Assembly: GCA_965279085.1 (NCBI GenBank)
Contig: OZ257149.1
Span: 558,001 to 622,000, forward strand
DNA: 64,000 nucleotides
DNA from: UBA7672 sp965279085
GTDB taxonomy: Bacteria; Pseudomonadota; Alphaproteobacteria; Caulobacterales; Hyphomonadaceae
Reading direction: 5' to 3'
The position numbers and the translations under genes are program-made. Positions 1-8,844 of this stretch are shown here, piece after piece. Under the pieces are notes generated by a model, which did not search any database, was not told the origin of the DNA, and saw only the letters and a program-made list of their open reading frames with translations. Numbering within the stretch: the stretch's first letter is position 1; every line of letters starts with the position of its first letter.

Positions 1-480
1 CCCCGCGAAATAAGCTGCAACGTCCGTCGTCCAGACGATCGCCAGGATCGCAAGCAGGAATAGCTGACCGTTAATGCCGGGCGCCGCCTCGCGGATCCAG
101 ATGAAGCAGCCGAAGGGAAGCGTCGCGTAGATGGCGCCGAACGCCATCGAGCTGGGCGAACCTTTGCCGGCGACCGCCAGCCCCGCCGAGATCACGCAGC
201 CGACAAGACTCGCGATGGCGACATACTCGATCCCGAGCGGAGCAAGATAGACAGCCGCCGCGCCTGTCAGCGCCATGACCAGATAGAGCATGATCTTGAT
301 TGCCGGGATTTCCGTCTGCGCCGCCATGCGGGTCCATTCGAGCGCGCCGATAACGGCTGCAAGTCCCGTGAAGAGCTGAAGGCCGATGCCGCCGGTATAG
401 ACAGTCCACAGGCCAATCGGCCCGAGCACGAGAGCGGAAACGACGCGGAGAACAATCTCGCGTCGTCCGGCCTTCTGCAC
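1..480 (-). CDS. cdsA: Phosphatidate cytidylyltransferase, partial (C-terminus outside window)
   Basis: Makes CDP-diacylglycerol from phosphatidate and CTP in the inner membrane, the branch point of phospholipid synthesis. I translated the frame directly: a GTG codon at 480 opens 160 codons without a stop up to the window edge. The product is strongly hydrophobic with several membrane segments and reaches the segment WTTDVAAYFAG, which matches the conserved TDTGAYFAGR-type region of CdsA. The remaining C-terminal part, with the family signature, lies outside the window. It starts 10 bases after the uppS stop, and uppS-cdsA is a standard bacterial gene pair. Confidence 0.88.
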   Translation of the reverse strand, partial: MQKAGRREIVLRVVSALVLGPIGLWTVYTGGIGLQLFTGLAAVIGALEWTRMAAQTEIPAIKIMLYLVMALTGAAAVYLAPLGIEYVAIASLVGCVISAGLAVAGKGSPSSMAFGAIYATLPFGCFIWIREAAPGINGQLFLLAILAIVWTTDVAAYFAG

Positions 481-490
481 GGTGGCGGCT

Positions 491-1243
491 TCAGGCGCCA
501 AGGCCGCCGAACCGTCTGTCGCGACGCCGGAACGCATCAATCGCCTTCTCGAGGCTCTCCTTCGTGAAATCGGGCCACAGCAGGTCCATGAACATCAGCT
601 CGGCATACGCTCCGCTCCACAGCAGGAAATTGCTGAGGCGAAGTTCACCGCTGGTGCGGATGACAAGGTCCGGCTCAGGCGAATCCGAAGTCCAGATCAT
701 GCGCGAGATCATGGCTTCGTCGATCTGCGCAGGCTCCAGTTGGCCCGACTGAACCGCCCGCGCGATGTCCTTCACCGCCGCGACGATCTCGCTGCGCCCG
801 CCATAGTTGAAGGCGATGTTGAGCGTAAGACGCGTGTTGCTCTTGGTCGTTTCGACGGCTTCATCGATGAGGCCGAGGATATCCTCGCTCAATCCCTCGC
901 GAGCGCCGATGATGCGTATGCGAACACCGTCCTTATGCAGGCGCGCGAGATCGCGGCGCACGAACACGCGCAGCAAATCGAACAACGCATCGATCTCGGT
1001 CTGCGGACGATTCCAGTTCTCGGTCGAAAATGCGTAGACGCTCAGATGGCTGAGTCCGAGATCGCGACTGGCTTCGACAGCGCGGCGAAGGGCCTCGACA
1101 CCTTCCTTGTGACCGAGCGCCCGCGGCAACCCCCTCGCCTTCGCCCAGCGGCCGTTGCCGTCCATAATAATGGCGACGTGACGCGGCGGCGAGCGCAGCG
1201 TCGAAACATCGGCATTTTTCGAGGACGACTTCGCTTCGCTCAC
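491..1243 (-). CDS. uppS: Isoprenyl (undecaprenyl) diphosphate synthase
   Basis: Cis-prenyltransferase that builds the C55 lipid carrier for peptidoglycan and O-antigen precursors in the cytoplasm. The family motifs are all present in order: MDGNGRWA with the catalytic Asp28, HKEGVEALR, FSTENWNRP, NIAFNYGGRSEI, and near the end DLVIRTSGELRLSNFLLW followed by YAELMF. The length of 250 residues is normal. The start is a GTG whose bases overlap the frr stop as GTGA, indicating translational coupling. Confidence 0.96.
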   Translation of the reverse strand: MSEAKSSSKNADVSTLRSPPRHVAIIMDGNGRWAKARGLPRALGHKEGVEALRRAVEASRDLGLSHLSVYAFSTENWNRPQTEIDALFDLLRVFVRRDLARLHKDGVRIRIIGAREGLSEDILGLIDEAVETTKSNTRLTLNIAFNYGGRSEIVAAVKDIARAVQSGQLEPAQIDEAMISRMIWTSDSPEPDLVIRTSGELRLSNFLLWSGAYAELMFMDLLWPDFTKESLEKAIDAFRRRDRRFGGLGA

Positions 1244-1800
1244 ACCTGCATGATCTCTTCGGATTTGTGTTTGAGCGCGTCGTCGATTGCGGCGACGTGC
1301 TTGTCGGTGATCTTCTGGACGTCGTTCGACCGTCCCTTCACCTGATCCTCGCTGAGCTCGCCAGCCTTTTCGAGGCGCTTGAGAAGATCGTTTCCATCGC
1401 GGCGGATATTACGCACCGCCACGCGAGCGTGTTCAGCGAATTGCCCGGCCAGCTTCTGCAGTTCCTTGCGACGCTCCTCGCTCAGCGGCGGGATCGGAAT
1501 GCGCAGCGTCTGACCGTCGGTAATCGGGTTGAGGCCAAGCGGCGCCTCACGGATCGCGCGATCCGTCGCGCCCACCAGGCTCTTGTCCCACACGCTGACG
1601 CTGAGCATGCGCGCATCGAGCGCGCTGACCGACGCCACCTGGTTGATCGGCGTCGAGGCGCCATAGGCCATCACGTGGATTGTATCGAGCAGGTGAATCG
1701 AGGCGCGACCGGTGCGCAGACCAGAGAACTCGGTCTTGAGAGACGCGAGCGCGCCGTCCATGCGCTTTTCGAGCGCTTTGATGTCGAATGTCTCGGGCAT
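1240..1800 (-). CDS. frr: Ribosome recycling factor
   Basis: Releases ribosomes from mRNA after termination, together with EF-G. The 186-residue product begins MPETFDIKALEKRMDG and carries the family core GLRTGRASIHLLDTI, the PLSEERRKEL region and the conserved RNIRRDGND segment. The length matches the usual 185. The frame is open far upstream, but ATG at 1800 is the start that gives the family length. It lies between pyrH and uppS in the common alphaproteobacterial order tsf-pyrH-frr-uppS-cdsA. Confidence 0.96.
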   Translation of the reverse strand: MPETFDIKALEKRMDGALASLKTEFSGLRTGRASIHLLDTIHVMAYGASTPINQVASVSALDARMLSVSVWDKSLVGATDRAIREAPLGLNPITDGQTLRIPIPPLSEERRKELQKLAGQFAEHARVAVRNIRRDGNDLLKRLEKAGELSEDQVKGRSNDVQKITDKHVAAIDDALKHKSEEIMQV

Positions 1801-1814
1801 GCTTGCCTCCGTTT

Positions 1815-2549
1815 CTATTTCTTCCGTCCGCTGATCGTGGTCGAAACGCCCTGGCCAGTGAGCACTTTCGCAAGCGCTCCCTTTTCCCGGATGCGGAACA
1901 CGACGATCGGAATCTTGTTTTCCTTGAGGAGGCTGATGGCGGTGGCGTCCATCACCTTCAGCTCCTTGGACAGCACTTCCATGTAGTCGAGCGTATCGAA
2001 ACGGGTGGCGTCGGCGTCGACCTTCGGGTCGGACGTATAGACGCCGTCGACCTGTGTCCCCTTCAGCATCGCATCGCAGTTCATCTCGGCCGCACGCAGG
2101 GCGGCGCCGGTGTCGGTCGTGAAGAACGGGTTGCCTGTGCCGGCCGCGAAGATCACGACGCGGTTCTTCTCCATGTGGCGGATGGCGCGGCGGCGAATGA
2201 AGGGTTCGGCGATCGACATCATCGGGATGCCGGACTGCACGCGCGTCGGCACGCCGATGCTCTCGAGCGAGTTCTGCATGACGAGCGCATTCATCACGGT
2301 GGCGAGCATGCCCATGTGGTCGGCCTGCGCGCGCTCCATGCCGGCATCGACGCCCCACTTGCCGCGCCAGATGTTGCCGCCGCCGATGACAAGGCAGATC
2401 TGGCAACCCAGCGCGATCGCGGACTTTATCTCTTCGGCGTACTTGGTGACGGCAGGAACATCGATGCCATAGCCCTGATCCCCCATCAGCGCTTCTCCCG
2501 AGATCTTCAGGAGCACGCGCTTGTATTTGAGGGGAGCCGGGTCCGACAT
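1815..2549 (-). CDS. pyrH: UMP kinase
   Basis: Phosphorylates UMP to UDP with ATP, feeding pyrimidine nucleotide synthesis. The bacterial hexameric type is recognised by KISGEALMG near the start, the glycine-rich GGGNIWRG near residue 57, the ADHMGMLATVMNAL segment and the TGNPFFTTDTGAALRA nucleotide-binding segment. The length of 244 is normal. frr follows after 14 bases. Two hairpins lie upstream between tsf and this gene. Confidence 0.96.
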   Translation of the reverse strand: MSDPAPLKYKRVLLKISGEALMGDQGYGIDVPAVTKYAEEIKSAIALGCQICLVIGGGNIWRGKWGVDAGMERAQADHMGMLATVMNALVMQNSLESIGVPTRVQSGIPMMSIAEPFIRRRAIRHMEKNRVVIFAAGTGNPFFTTDTGAALRAAEMNCDAMLKGTQVDGVYTSDPKVDADATRFDTLDYMEVLSKELKVMDATAISLLKENKIPIVVFRIREKGALAKVLTGQGVSTTISGRKK

Positions 2550-2585
2550 TCCTGCATCCTCGCTGCTGGGCCAGTCTTGTTATAC

Positions 2586-2644
2586 GGCGGCCCGGCGCAG
2601 AGCACCGGGCCGCCAAACTCTACCCGCGAAACCGCCGGTTTCGC
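2586..2644 (-). promoter_or_regulatory. Two adjacent hairpins between tsf and pyrH
   Basis: Two perfect inverted repeats lie in the 102-base tsf-pyrH gap. One is GGCGGCCCGG at 2586-2595 pairing with CCGGGCCGCC at 2605-2614 (10 bp, 9-base loop). The other is GCGAAACC at 2626-2633 pairing with GGTTTCGC at 2637-2644 (8 bp, 3-base loop). The second lies 7 bases after the tsf stop. There is no run of T after either on the minus strand, so they are better read as partial terminators or mRNA-end stabilisers than as strong intrinsic terminators. Confidence 0.6.
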
Positions 2645-2651
2645 AAAGGCT

Positions 2652-3581
2652 TTACTCTTTGGGCTTGGCGAAAGCCGCAACTTCAGCCGCGAAGTCGTTG
2701 GCGGCCTTTTCGATGCCTTCGCCAACTTCGAACTTCACGAAACCCTTGAGTTTCACAGGTGCGCCCATGTTCTTGCCGGCGTTCTCGATGAACTTGCCGA
2801 CGGTGACGTCGGAATCCATCACGAAGGCCTGCTCGACGAGCACGGACTCCTGGTAGAACTTGCGGATACGGCCCTCGACCATCTTCTCGACGACGTTGGC
2901 CGGCTTGCCCGACTCAGCGGCGATCGCCGTCTGGATCTGACGTTCCTTCTCGACGACGGCCGGATCGAGTTCCGCCGTGGTGGCAGCCAGCGGCTTCATC
3001 GAAGCGATGTGCATCGCGACCTTGCGACCGAGATCGGTCAGGCGCGAGGCGTCGCCTGGCGATTCGAGCGCGACGAGCACGCCGATCTTGCCGAGGCCGT
3101 CAGCGGCCACGTTGTGGATGTAGGTCGCAACCACGCCTTCGGAGACCGAAATGGCTCCGGCGCGGCGCAGCGACATGTTCTCGCCGATCGTGGCGACGAG
3201 GCCCTGGAGCATCTCGTTGACGGTGCCGCCAGTGGATGAGGTCGCGTGAGCGACCTTCACGACGTCGCCATCGTTGGCGAGTGCGATGTTGGCGACTTCG
3301 CGCACGGCCTTCTGGAAGCCTTCGTTGCGAGCAACGAAATCCGTTTCGGAGTTCACTTCGACGAGCGCCGCGGCCTTCCCGGTCGAGGCGACGCCGATCA
3401 GGCCTTCCGCCGCGATGCGGTCGGCTTTCTTCGCAGCCTTGAGGATGCCCTTCTCGCGCAGCCAGTCAGCAGACGCGTCAAGGTCGCCGTTGTTTTCAAC
3501 GAGCGCCTTCTTGGCGTCCATCATGCCTGCGCCGGTCTTGTCGCGCAGCTGTTTCACGAGCGCGGCAGTGATCTCGGCCAT
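2652..3581 (-). CDS. tsf: Elongation factor Ts
   Basis: Guanine nucleotide exchange factor for EF-Tu. The N-terminal UBA-like segment KQLRDKTGAGMMDAKKALVE and the core ETDFVARNEGF motif are both clear, and the length of 309 fits the family. The open frame extends ten codons further, but ATG at 3581 begins the conserved MAEITAALVK and has a strong GGAGG ribosome site 6-7 bases upstream. It follows rpsB as in nearly all bacteria, with a hairpin-rich 139-base spacer between them. Confidence 0.97.
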   Translation of the reverse strand: MAEITAALVKQLRDKTGAGMMDAKKALVENNGDLDASADWLREKGILKAAKKADRIAAEGLIGVASTGKAAALVEVNSETDFVARNEGFQKAVREVANIALANDGDVVKVAHATSSTGGTVNEMLQGLVATIGENMSLRRAGAISVSEGVVATYIHNVAADGLGKIGVLVALESPGDASRLTDLGRKVAMHIASMKPLAATTAELDPAVVEKERQIQTAIAAESGKPANVVEKMVEGRIRKFYQESVLVEQAFVMDSDVTVGKFIENAGKNMGAPVKLKGFVKFEVGEGIEKAANDFAAEVAAFAKPKE

Positions 3582-3603
3582 AATAACCTCCTGGACTTGG
3601 TCA

Positions 3604-3711
3604 GCCCGCAAACGCCTGGAACCTTGTTCCAGACGCTATCTGCGGGCCGGTTGTAACAGATTCCCGGCCTAGCCGGGCGGAACATCAGATGGTGATCTGT
3701 CGTTCCGCCCG
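3604..3711 (-). promoter_or_regulatory. Hairpins in the rpsB-tsf spacer
   Basis: One structure pairs CGGGCGGAAC (3674-3683) with GTTCCGCCCG (3702-3711) and encloses a second small stem CAGAT/ATCTG (3686-3690 with 3695-3699). A second structure pairs GCCCGCA (3604-3610) with TGCGGGC (3641-3647) around an inner stem CTGGAAC/GTTCCAG (3616-3622 with 3626-3632). Such spacer hairpins often reduce read-through and set the S2:EF-Ts ratio. No T-run follows, so complete termination is unlikely. Confidence 0.6.
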
Positions 3712-3720
3712 CAATAGCGC

Positions 3721-4500
3721 CTAGGCTTGAGCTTCCGCGTCGGCCGAAGCGGCCAGCGCAGGTTCGTTCACGACCGCCGCCGCGCCCGGGTCGGCGCCGC
3801 CAGACATCGAGGACTCGGAGAGACCATCGAGGACCGCGTCAGCGATCAGGTTGCAGTACAGCTGGATTGCACGGGCAGCATCGTCATTGCCCGGAACCGG
3901 GAAATCGACTTCCTGCGGATCGCAGTTAGTGTCGACCACGGCGACAACCGGGATACCCAGCTTGCGGGCTTCCTTGACGGCGATCGCTTCCTTGTTGGTG
4001 TCGATCACGAAGATCAGATCCGGCAGGCCGCCCATGTTGCGGATACCGCCCAGAACGCGCTGCAGCTTGATCTGCTCACGCTGGAGCTTCAGCAGCTCCT
4101 TCTTGGTGAGACCGGTGGACTCGCCAGCAGCCAGCATGTCGTCGAGATCGCGCAGGCGCTTGATCGAGTTCGAGACGGTGGCCCAGTTGGTGAGCGTGCC
4201 ACCCAGCCAGCGGTCGTTCATGAAGTACTGCGCGCAGCGGCCAGCGGCCTCCGCAACTGCTTCAGCAGCCTGGCGCTTCGTGCCGACGAACAGCACGCGG
4301 CCGCCCTTGGCCGCCGTGTCGCGCACCTTCACCAGCGCCTGGTGAAGCAGCGGAACGGACTGCGAAAGATCGATGATGTGGATGCCGGACCGTTCGCCGA
4401 AGATGAAACCCTTCATCTTGGGGTTCCAGCGGTGAACCTGGTGTCCGAAGTGAGCGCCTGCTTCCAGCAATTGGCGCATAGAAAAGTCGGGTAGTGCCAC
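3721..4500 (-). CDS. rpsB: 30S ribosomal protein S2
   Basis: Primary component of the small ribosomal subunit that helps recruit S1. Family blocks are intact: LLEAGAHFGHQVHRWNPKMK near residue 11, VLFVGTKRQA, the DRWLGGTLTNW block, GGIRNMGGLPDLIFVID and PVVAVVDTNCDP. The C-terminus has an alanine-rich tail, giving 259 residues against about 240 in E. coli, as is common in alphaproteobacteria. The start is GTG (GTG-GCA-CTA) with a GGAG ribosome site upstream. Confidence 0.97.
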   Translation of the reverse strand: MALPDFSMRQLLEAGAHFGHQVHRWNPKMKGFIFGERSGIHIIDLSQSVPLLHQALVKVRDTAAKGGRVLFVGTKRQAAEAVAEAAGRCAQYFMNDRWLGGTLTNWATVSNSIKRLRDLDDMLAAGESTGLTKKELLKLQREQIKLQRVLGGIRNMGGLPDLIFVIDTNKEAIAVKEARKLGIPVVAVVDTNCDPQEVDFPVPGNDDAARAIQLYCNLIADAVLDGLSESSMSGGADPGAAAVVNEPALAASADAEAQA

Positions 4501-4585
4501 GTGTATCTCCTGATCCGGTTGGCCGCCGCGGACAGAACGAGCTTACGCCCGCACCGGAATGGGTCCGCGTGTCGGAATGGCGGGC

Positions 4586-4613
4586 GTTATACGCGGATTT
4601 GAGCCGCGAACAA
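4586..4613 (-). promoter_or_regulatory. Candidate sigma-70 promoter for rpsB-tsf-pyrH-frr
   Basis: On the minus strand TTGTTC (4613-4608) and TATAAC (4591-4586) are separated by 16 bases, close to a housekeeping -35/-10 pair. Transcription would begin near 4579 and leave an 80-base leader before the rpsB GTG at 4500. The site lies in the 153-base gap between dnaE and rpsB, where the ribosomal cluster needs a promoter. Assigned by eye only. Confidence 0.5.
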
Positions 4614-4653
4614 CCCCCGCCTCATTGTCCGGATTCCCAACAGAATCAGGGAC

Positions 4654-7600
4654 TCAGGCGGCAGCTGGGCGCACCTGATCGACCCCGGGCACCGACTTGA
4701 AGGCCGACATGGCCCCGAAATCAACCGGATAGCGGCCCTGGAGCGCGATGGTGACGACCTTCCCATCGACAGGAATCTCGATGTGGATCTCGCCAAGCGC
4801 GTTCTGGGACGGGCTCTTCTGGAGGCCCTTGGCGACACTTGCGATGCGATCGAGCGGCGCATCGGGGCTGATGCGGACCAGCAGCGTCTCGTGCGTACCA
4901 ATCGAGGCCTGCGCGAGCAGCTTCACGCCATCCATCGAAAAGCGGATTTCCTCGTCCACCTTGCGGGCGCGTACGCGACACAGAACGCGCTGGCCGACCT
5001 CAAGGATATCTCGCGAGTTCTGCAGCAGCTCGTCATTGACGAACAGCTCATACTCGCCCGACGGATCGGACAGCGTCACGATCGCGAACTTTCCGCCCGC
5101 CTTCGCCGGCTTCTCCACGCGCGAACGGACAACACCGATCATGTCGAGGAACTGCTTCTCCGCGCCGACAATCTCGCGTTCGGCCGCAAGCGTGATCCGT
5201 GCGCGCATCGCTCCATTGAGAAGATCGTCCAGTGGGTGGCCGGACAGGAAGAACCCAATGCTCTGCAGCTCGTTGTCGAGCCTGTCGGATTCCCCCCACG
5301 CGGCCGCATCCGGAAGACGCAGCTTCTGCTGCGGCTGATCTCCGAACAGGCTGACCTGGTTGGAATTGCGCTGCTCCTCAGCCGACGCAGCGATGGCGGA
5401 CAGCGTGCTGGCGGCGGCGAAGGCGCGCGCGCGGTTCGGCTCGATCGGATTGAACGCCCCGCCCTTGGCCAGAGCCTCGAAGCAACGGCGATTCACAAGG
5501 CGCGCATCCACACGCTCGGCGAAATCCTGCAGATCGAGGAACGGCCCATCCTTGCGCGCCTGCTCGACAGAGAGCATCGCCGGCTTCCCAACGCCCTTGA
5601 TGGCGCCGAGCGCATAACGCACCGTCCCCTCTTCCACCGTGAAGTCAGCGCCGGAGAAGTTTATGTCCGGTGGGCGCACCTCCACACCCATGCGCCGCGC
5701 CTCCTGAAAGAACACCGCCAGCTTGTCTGTATTGCCGGCGTCGAGGCTCATCGAGGCGGCGAGGAACTCGACGGGATGGTTCGCCTTCAGCCAGGCCGTC
5801 TGGTAGGTCAGCAGCGCGTATGGCGCGGAGTGAGACTTGTTGAACCCGTAGTCGGCAAACTTGGCGCAGGCTTCGAAAGTCAGGTCCGCGTCGGGTTTGG
5901 AAATGCCGTTATCGGTTGCGCCCTTCATGAAGCGCACGCGCTGGCTGTCCATCTCCGACCGGATCTTCTTGCCCATGGCGCGGCGCAGAAGATCGGCCTC
6001 GCCGAACGAGTAGCCGGCCAGCTCTCGCGCGATCTGCATCACCTGTTCCTGGTAGGTGATGATGCCGAAAGTCGGCTCGAGGATCGGCTTCAGCCACGGC
6101 GTCAGCGCGTCGTTGTAATAGGTCGTTTCTTCCAGACCCTTCTTGCGGTTGCAGTAGGTCGGAATGTTCGCCATGGGGCCGGGGCGATAGAGCGCCACGA
6201 GCACGATCAGATCCTCAAACCTGTCGGGTACCATGTCGACAAGCGCGCGGCGCATGCCCTGGCTTTCAACCTGGAACACGCCGACGACGTCGCCCTTCTG
6301 GAGCATCTCGTAGGTCTTCTTGTCGTCCAGCGGCAGGCGCGCAAGATCGACCGTCACGCCCTTGTCCGCGATCATCTTGATCGCGCGGTCGATGACGGTC
6401 AGTGTCTTGAGGCCAAGGAAGTCGAACTTCACGAGGCCCGCGGCCTCGGCCCATTTCATGTTGAACTGGCTGGCCGGAATGTCCGAACGCGGATCGCGGT
6501 AGAGGCCTACAAGCTCGACCAGCGGACGGTCGCCGATGACAATGCCCGCGGCGTGGGTGGAGGCGTTGCGGTAGAGGCCCTCAAGCTGCTGCGCCGTTTC
6601 GAACAGGCTGGCGACCGCCTCGTCTTCCTCGATCGCCTCTTCGAGCTTGGGCTCCATCTCCAGCGATTCCGCAAGCGTCGGCGGCTTGGCAGGGTTGAAC
6701 GGGACCAGCTTGGCCAGCTTGTCGACCTGATAGAATGGAAGCTGCAGCACACGCCCCACATCGCGTAGCACGGCGCGGGCCTGCAGCGTACCGAATGTGA
6801 TGATCTGCGCCACACGATCGACGCCATACTTCTGGCGCACGTACTCGATGACTTCGCCGCGACGCTCCTGGCAGAAGTCGACGTCGAAGTCGGGCATAGA
6901 GACGCGCTCGGGATTCAGGAAGCGCTCGAACAGCAGGCCGAAGCGGATGGGGTCGAGGTCGGTGATCGTGAGGCACCAGGCGACGACGGAACCGGCGCCC
7001 GAGCCCCTGCCCGGCCCGACCGGAATATCGTGCGCCTTCGCCCACTTGATGAAGTCGGCGACGATAAGGAAGTAGCCCGGGAAGCCCATCTTCTCGATGA
7101 CGCCGAGTTCGTAGGCGAGACGGTCTTCGTAGACCTTCAGTTCGGCGGCAGGCTGAACGACTTTCAGGCGCTCCTTGAGGCCAGCCTTGGCCTGCGCCGC
7201 CAACTCCGCCGCCTCGTCGCGGCCACGCTTGGTGTCGAACGGCGGGAGGATGGGCTTGTGCTTCGTCGGCTTGTACGAGCAGCGCTTCGCAATCTCGACG
7301 GTCGAAGCCAATGCCTCCGGCAGATCAGAGAACGTGGCCGCCATCTCTTCCGGCGATTTCAGATATTGCTGCGGCGACGCACGCACGCGATCCGCCTGGC
7401 TGACGTAGGCGGAGTTGGCGATACACAACAGGACGTCGTGAACCGAATGCTGCGTTGGCTTCTCGAACCGCGCATCGTTGGTCGCGACCAGCGGCAATTC
7501 GAGTTCATAGGCCAGATCGACCAGCGTTCCCTCGGCCGCGGCCTCTTCGGGGCGTCCATGGCGCTGCAGCTCGACATACAGCCGATCGCCGAACGCGGCT

Positions 7601-8076
7601 TTCAATTCCCTGAGCCGCGCCCTCACCTCGTCCGCGCGCCCGGCGGCTGCGCGGCGATTCAGCAGGCCGCCATGGCCCCCGGTGAGGCAGATCAGGCCCT
7701 CGGCGTGCTCCAGCACCGCGGCCAGCGACACCTGCCTGTCGTCGCCTGCGGGCGTCAGGAAAGACGCGGACGACAGCGCCATCAGGTTGCGATAGCCCGC
7801 CTCGCTCTGGGCGATGAGCGCAAGCTTGCCCTGCTCGCCCGTGATCCCCGGCTCCATGACGTCGAGCGTCAAGCCGGTGATCGACTGGACGCCCTGCTCG
7901 CTCAGAGCCTCGGCCAGTTCCAGCGCGGCATAGAGGTTATCATCGGTTACGCCGACGGCGGGCGAGCCCGTTGCCGCCGCCCATTTCGCCAGGTCCTTGG
8001 GACGGATCATGCTCTGCAGCAGCGACAGCGCCGTGCGAACGCGAAGGTGGATGAATCTGGGCGTTTCGGCCGTCAT
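4654..8076 (-). CDS. dnaE: DNA polymerase III alpha subunit
   Basis: Catalytic polymerase of the replicative holoenzyme. The 1140-residue length is that of DnaE1. Recognisable parts in order: an N-terminal PHP domain, the palm motif GPGRGSGAGSVVAWCL with MPDFDVDF (catalytic aspartates), SQGMRRALVDMVPDRFEDL in the fingers, the KSHSAPYALLTYQTAWLKAN block, and a C-terminal OB fold and tail. The first PHP motif reads HLRVRT where many DnaE proteins have HLRVH, so the PHP metal site looks degenerate. ATG at 8076 is preferred over GTG at 8094 because AGGGA lies at the right distance. Confidence 0.96.
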   Translation of the reverse strand: MTAETPRFIHLRVRTALSLLQSMIRPKDLAKWAAATGSPAVGVTDDNLYAALELAEALSEQGVQSITGLTLDVMEPGITGEQGKLALIAQSEAGYRNLMALSSASFLTPAGDDRQVSLAAVLEHAEGLICLTGGHGGLLNRRAAAGRADEVRARLRELKAAFGDRLYVELQRHGRPEEAAAEGTLVDLAYELELPLVATNDARFEKPTQHSVHDVLLCIANSAYVSQADRVRASPQQYLKSPEEMAATFSDLPEALASTVEIAKRCSYKPTKHKPILPPFDTKRGRDEAAELAAQAKAGLKERLKVVQPAAELKVYEDRLAYELGVIEKMGFPGYFLIVADFIKWAKAHDIPVGPGRGSGAGSVVAWCLTITDLDPIRFGLLFERFLNPERVSMPDFDVDFCQERRGEVIEYVRQKYGVDRVAQIITFGTLQARAVLRDVGRVLQLPFYQVDKLAKLVPFNPAKPPTLAESLEMEPKLEEAIEEDEAVASLFETAQQLEGLYRNASTHAAGIVIGDRPLVELVGLYRDPRSDIPASQFNMKWAEAAGLVKFDFLGLKTLTVIDRAIKMIADKGVTVDLARLPLDDKKTYEMLQKGDVVGVFQVESQGMRRALVDMVPDRFEDLIVLVALYRPGPMANIPTYCNRKKGLEETTYYNDALTPWLKPILEPTFGIITYQEQVMQIARELAGYSFGEADLLRRAMGKKIRSEMDSQRVRFMKGATDNGISKPDADLTFEACAKFADYGFNKSHSAPYALLTYQTAWLKANHPVEFLAASMSLDAGNTDKLAVFFQEARRMGVEVRPPDINFSGADFTVEEGTVRYALGAIKGVGKPAMLSVEQARKDGPFLDLQDFAERVDARLVNRRCFEALAKGGAFNPIEPNRARAFAAASTLSAIAASAEEQRNSNQVSLFGDQPQQKLRLPDAAAWGESDRLDNELQSIGFFLSGHPLDDLLNGAMRARITLAAEREIVGAEKQFLDMIGVVRSRVEKPAKAGGKFAIVTLSDPSGEYELFVNDELLQNSRDILEVGQRVLCRVRARKVDEEIRFSMDGVKLLAQASIGTHETLLVRISPDAPLDRIASVAKGLQKSPSQNALGEIHIEIPVDGKVVTIALQGRYPVDFGAMSAFKSVPGVDQVRPAAA

Positions 8077-8118
8077 TCTCGATCCCTGGGACACCTGTCC
8101 CGATAGATAGGAACGATC

Positions 8119-8844
8119 CTAGACCGAGTCGGCCGTCGCCTTGGGAGCGGGAGCCAACCGGCCTTCATGGAGCGACAGGACGCGATCCATATAGGTCGTC
8201 AGTTCCACGTTATGGGTTGCGACGAGCACCGCCACCCCCTCCTGCCGCGCAATGTCGAAAAGGTTCTGGAAAACCACCCGCGACGTATTGGGATCGAGGT
8301 TTCCTGTGGGCTCATCCGCGATCAGCACCTTCGGCTGGTTCGCCAACGAGCGGGCAATCGCCACCCGCTGCTGCTCACCGCCCGACAGCTGGCCGGGCCG
8401 GTGATGGTCGCGCTCGTTGAGGCCCATCATGCGAAGCAGTTCCTGCCCACGCTTGCGCGCCTTGGCTCGCGACATGCCATTGATCATCAGCGGCGCGGCA
8501 ACGTTGTCGACCGCGTTCAGCTCCGGCAGCAGGTGATGGAACTGGTAGACGAACCCGAGCTGAAGGCGACGAATGACTGTGCGGTCACGGTCGCTCATCT
8601 TCTGAGCGTCCTTGCCGTTGATGTAGACGTCGCCGGAATCCGGATGCTCGAGTAGCCCGGCCACGTGCAACAGCGTCGACTTGCCCGATCCTGACGGACC
8701 AATCAGTCCCGTCATCTCGCCCGGCCGAAGATCGAGATCTACGCCACGCAGCACGTGGAGCGTGCGATCGCCCGATTTGTAGTGCCGCTCGACATTCCTC
8801 AGCGAGAGCACGGGGGGATTTGTGTTGGCGCCTGAGGTTTCCAT
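8119..8844 (-). CDS. lolD: Lipoprotein-releasing system ATP-binding protein LolD
   Basis: ABC ATPase that powers release of outer-membrane lipoproteins from the inner membrane. Walker A GPSGSGKST is near residue 49, the Q-loop FVYQFHHLLPELNAVDN and signature LSGGEQQRVAIARS follow, then Walker B VLIADEPTGNLD and a switch histidine in VATHNVEL. Its ATG overlaps the lolC stop by one base (TAATG), so the two are coupled. Its length of 241 is normal. Confidence 0.94.
   Translation of the reverse strand: METSGANTNPPVLSLRNVERHYKSGDRTLHVLRGVDLDLRPGEMTGLIGPSGSGKSTLLHVAGLLEHPDSGDVYINGKDAQKMSDRDRTVIRRLQLGFVYQFHHLLPELNAVDNVAAPLMINGMSRAKARKRGQELLRMMGLNERDHHRPGQLSGGEQQRVAIARSLANQPKVLIADEPTGNLDPNTSRVVFQNLFDIARQEGVAVLVATHNVELTTYMDRVLSLHEGRLAPAPKATADSV

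Noticed and set aside
1788..3239. A 483-codon plus-strand frame opposite pyrH and tsf
   Set aside because: Shadow of two certain housekeeping genes.
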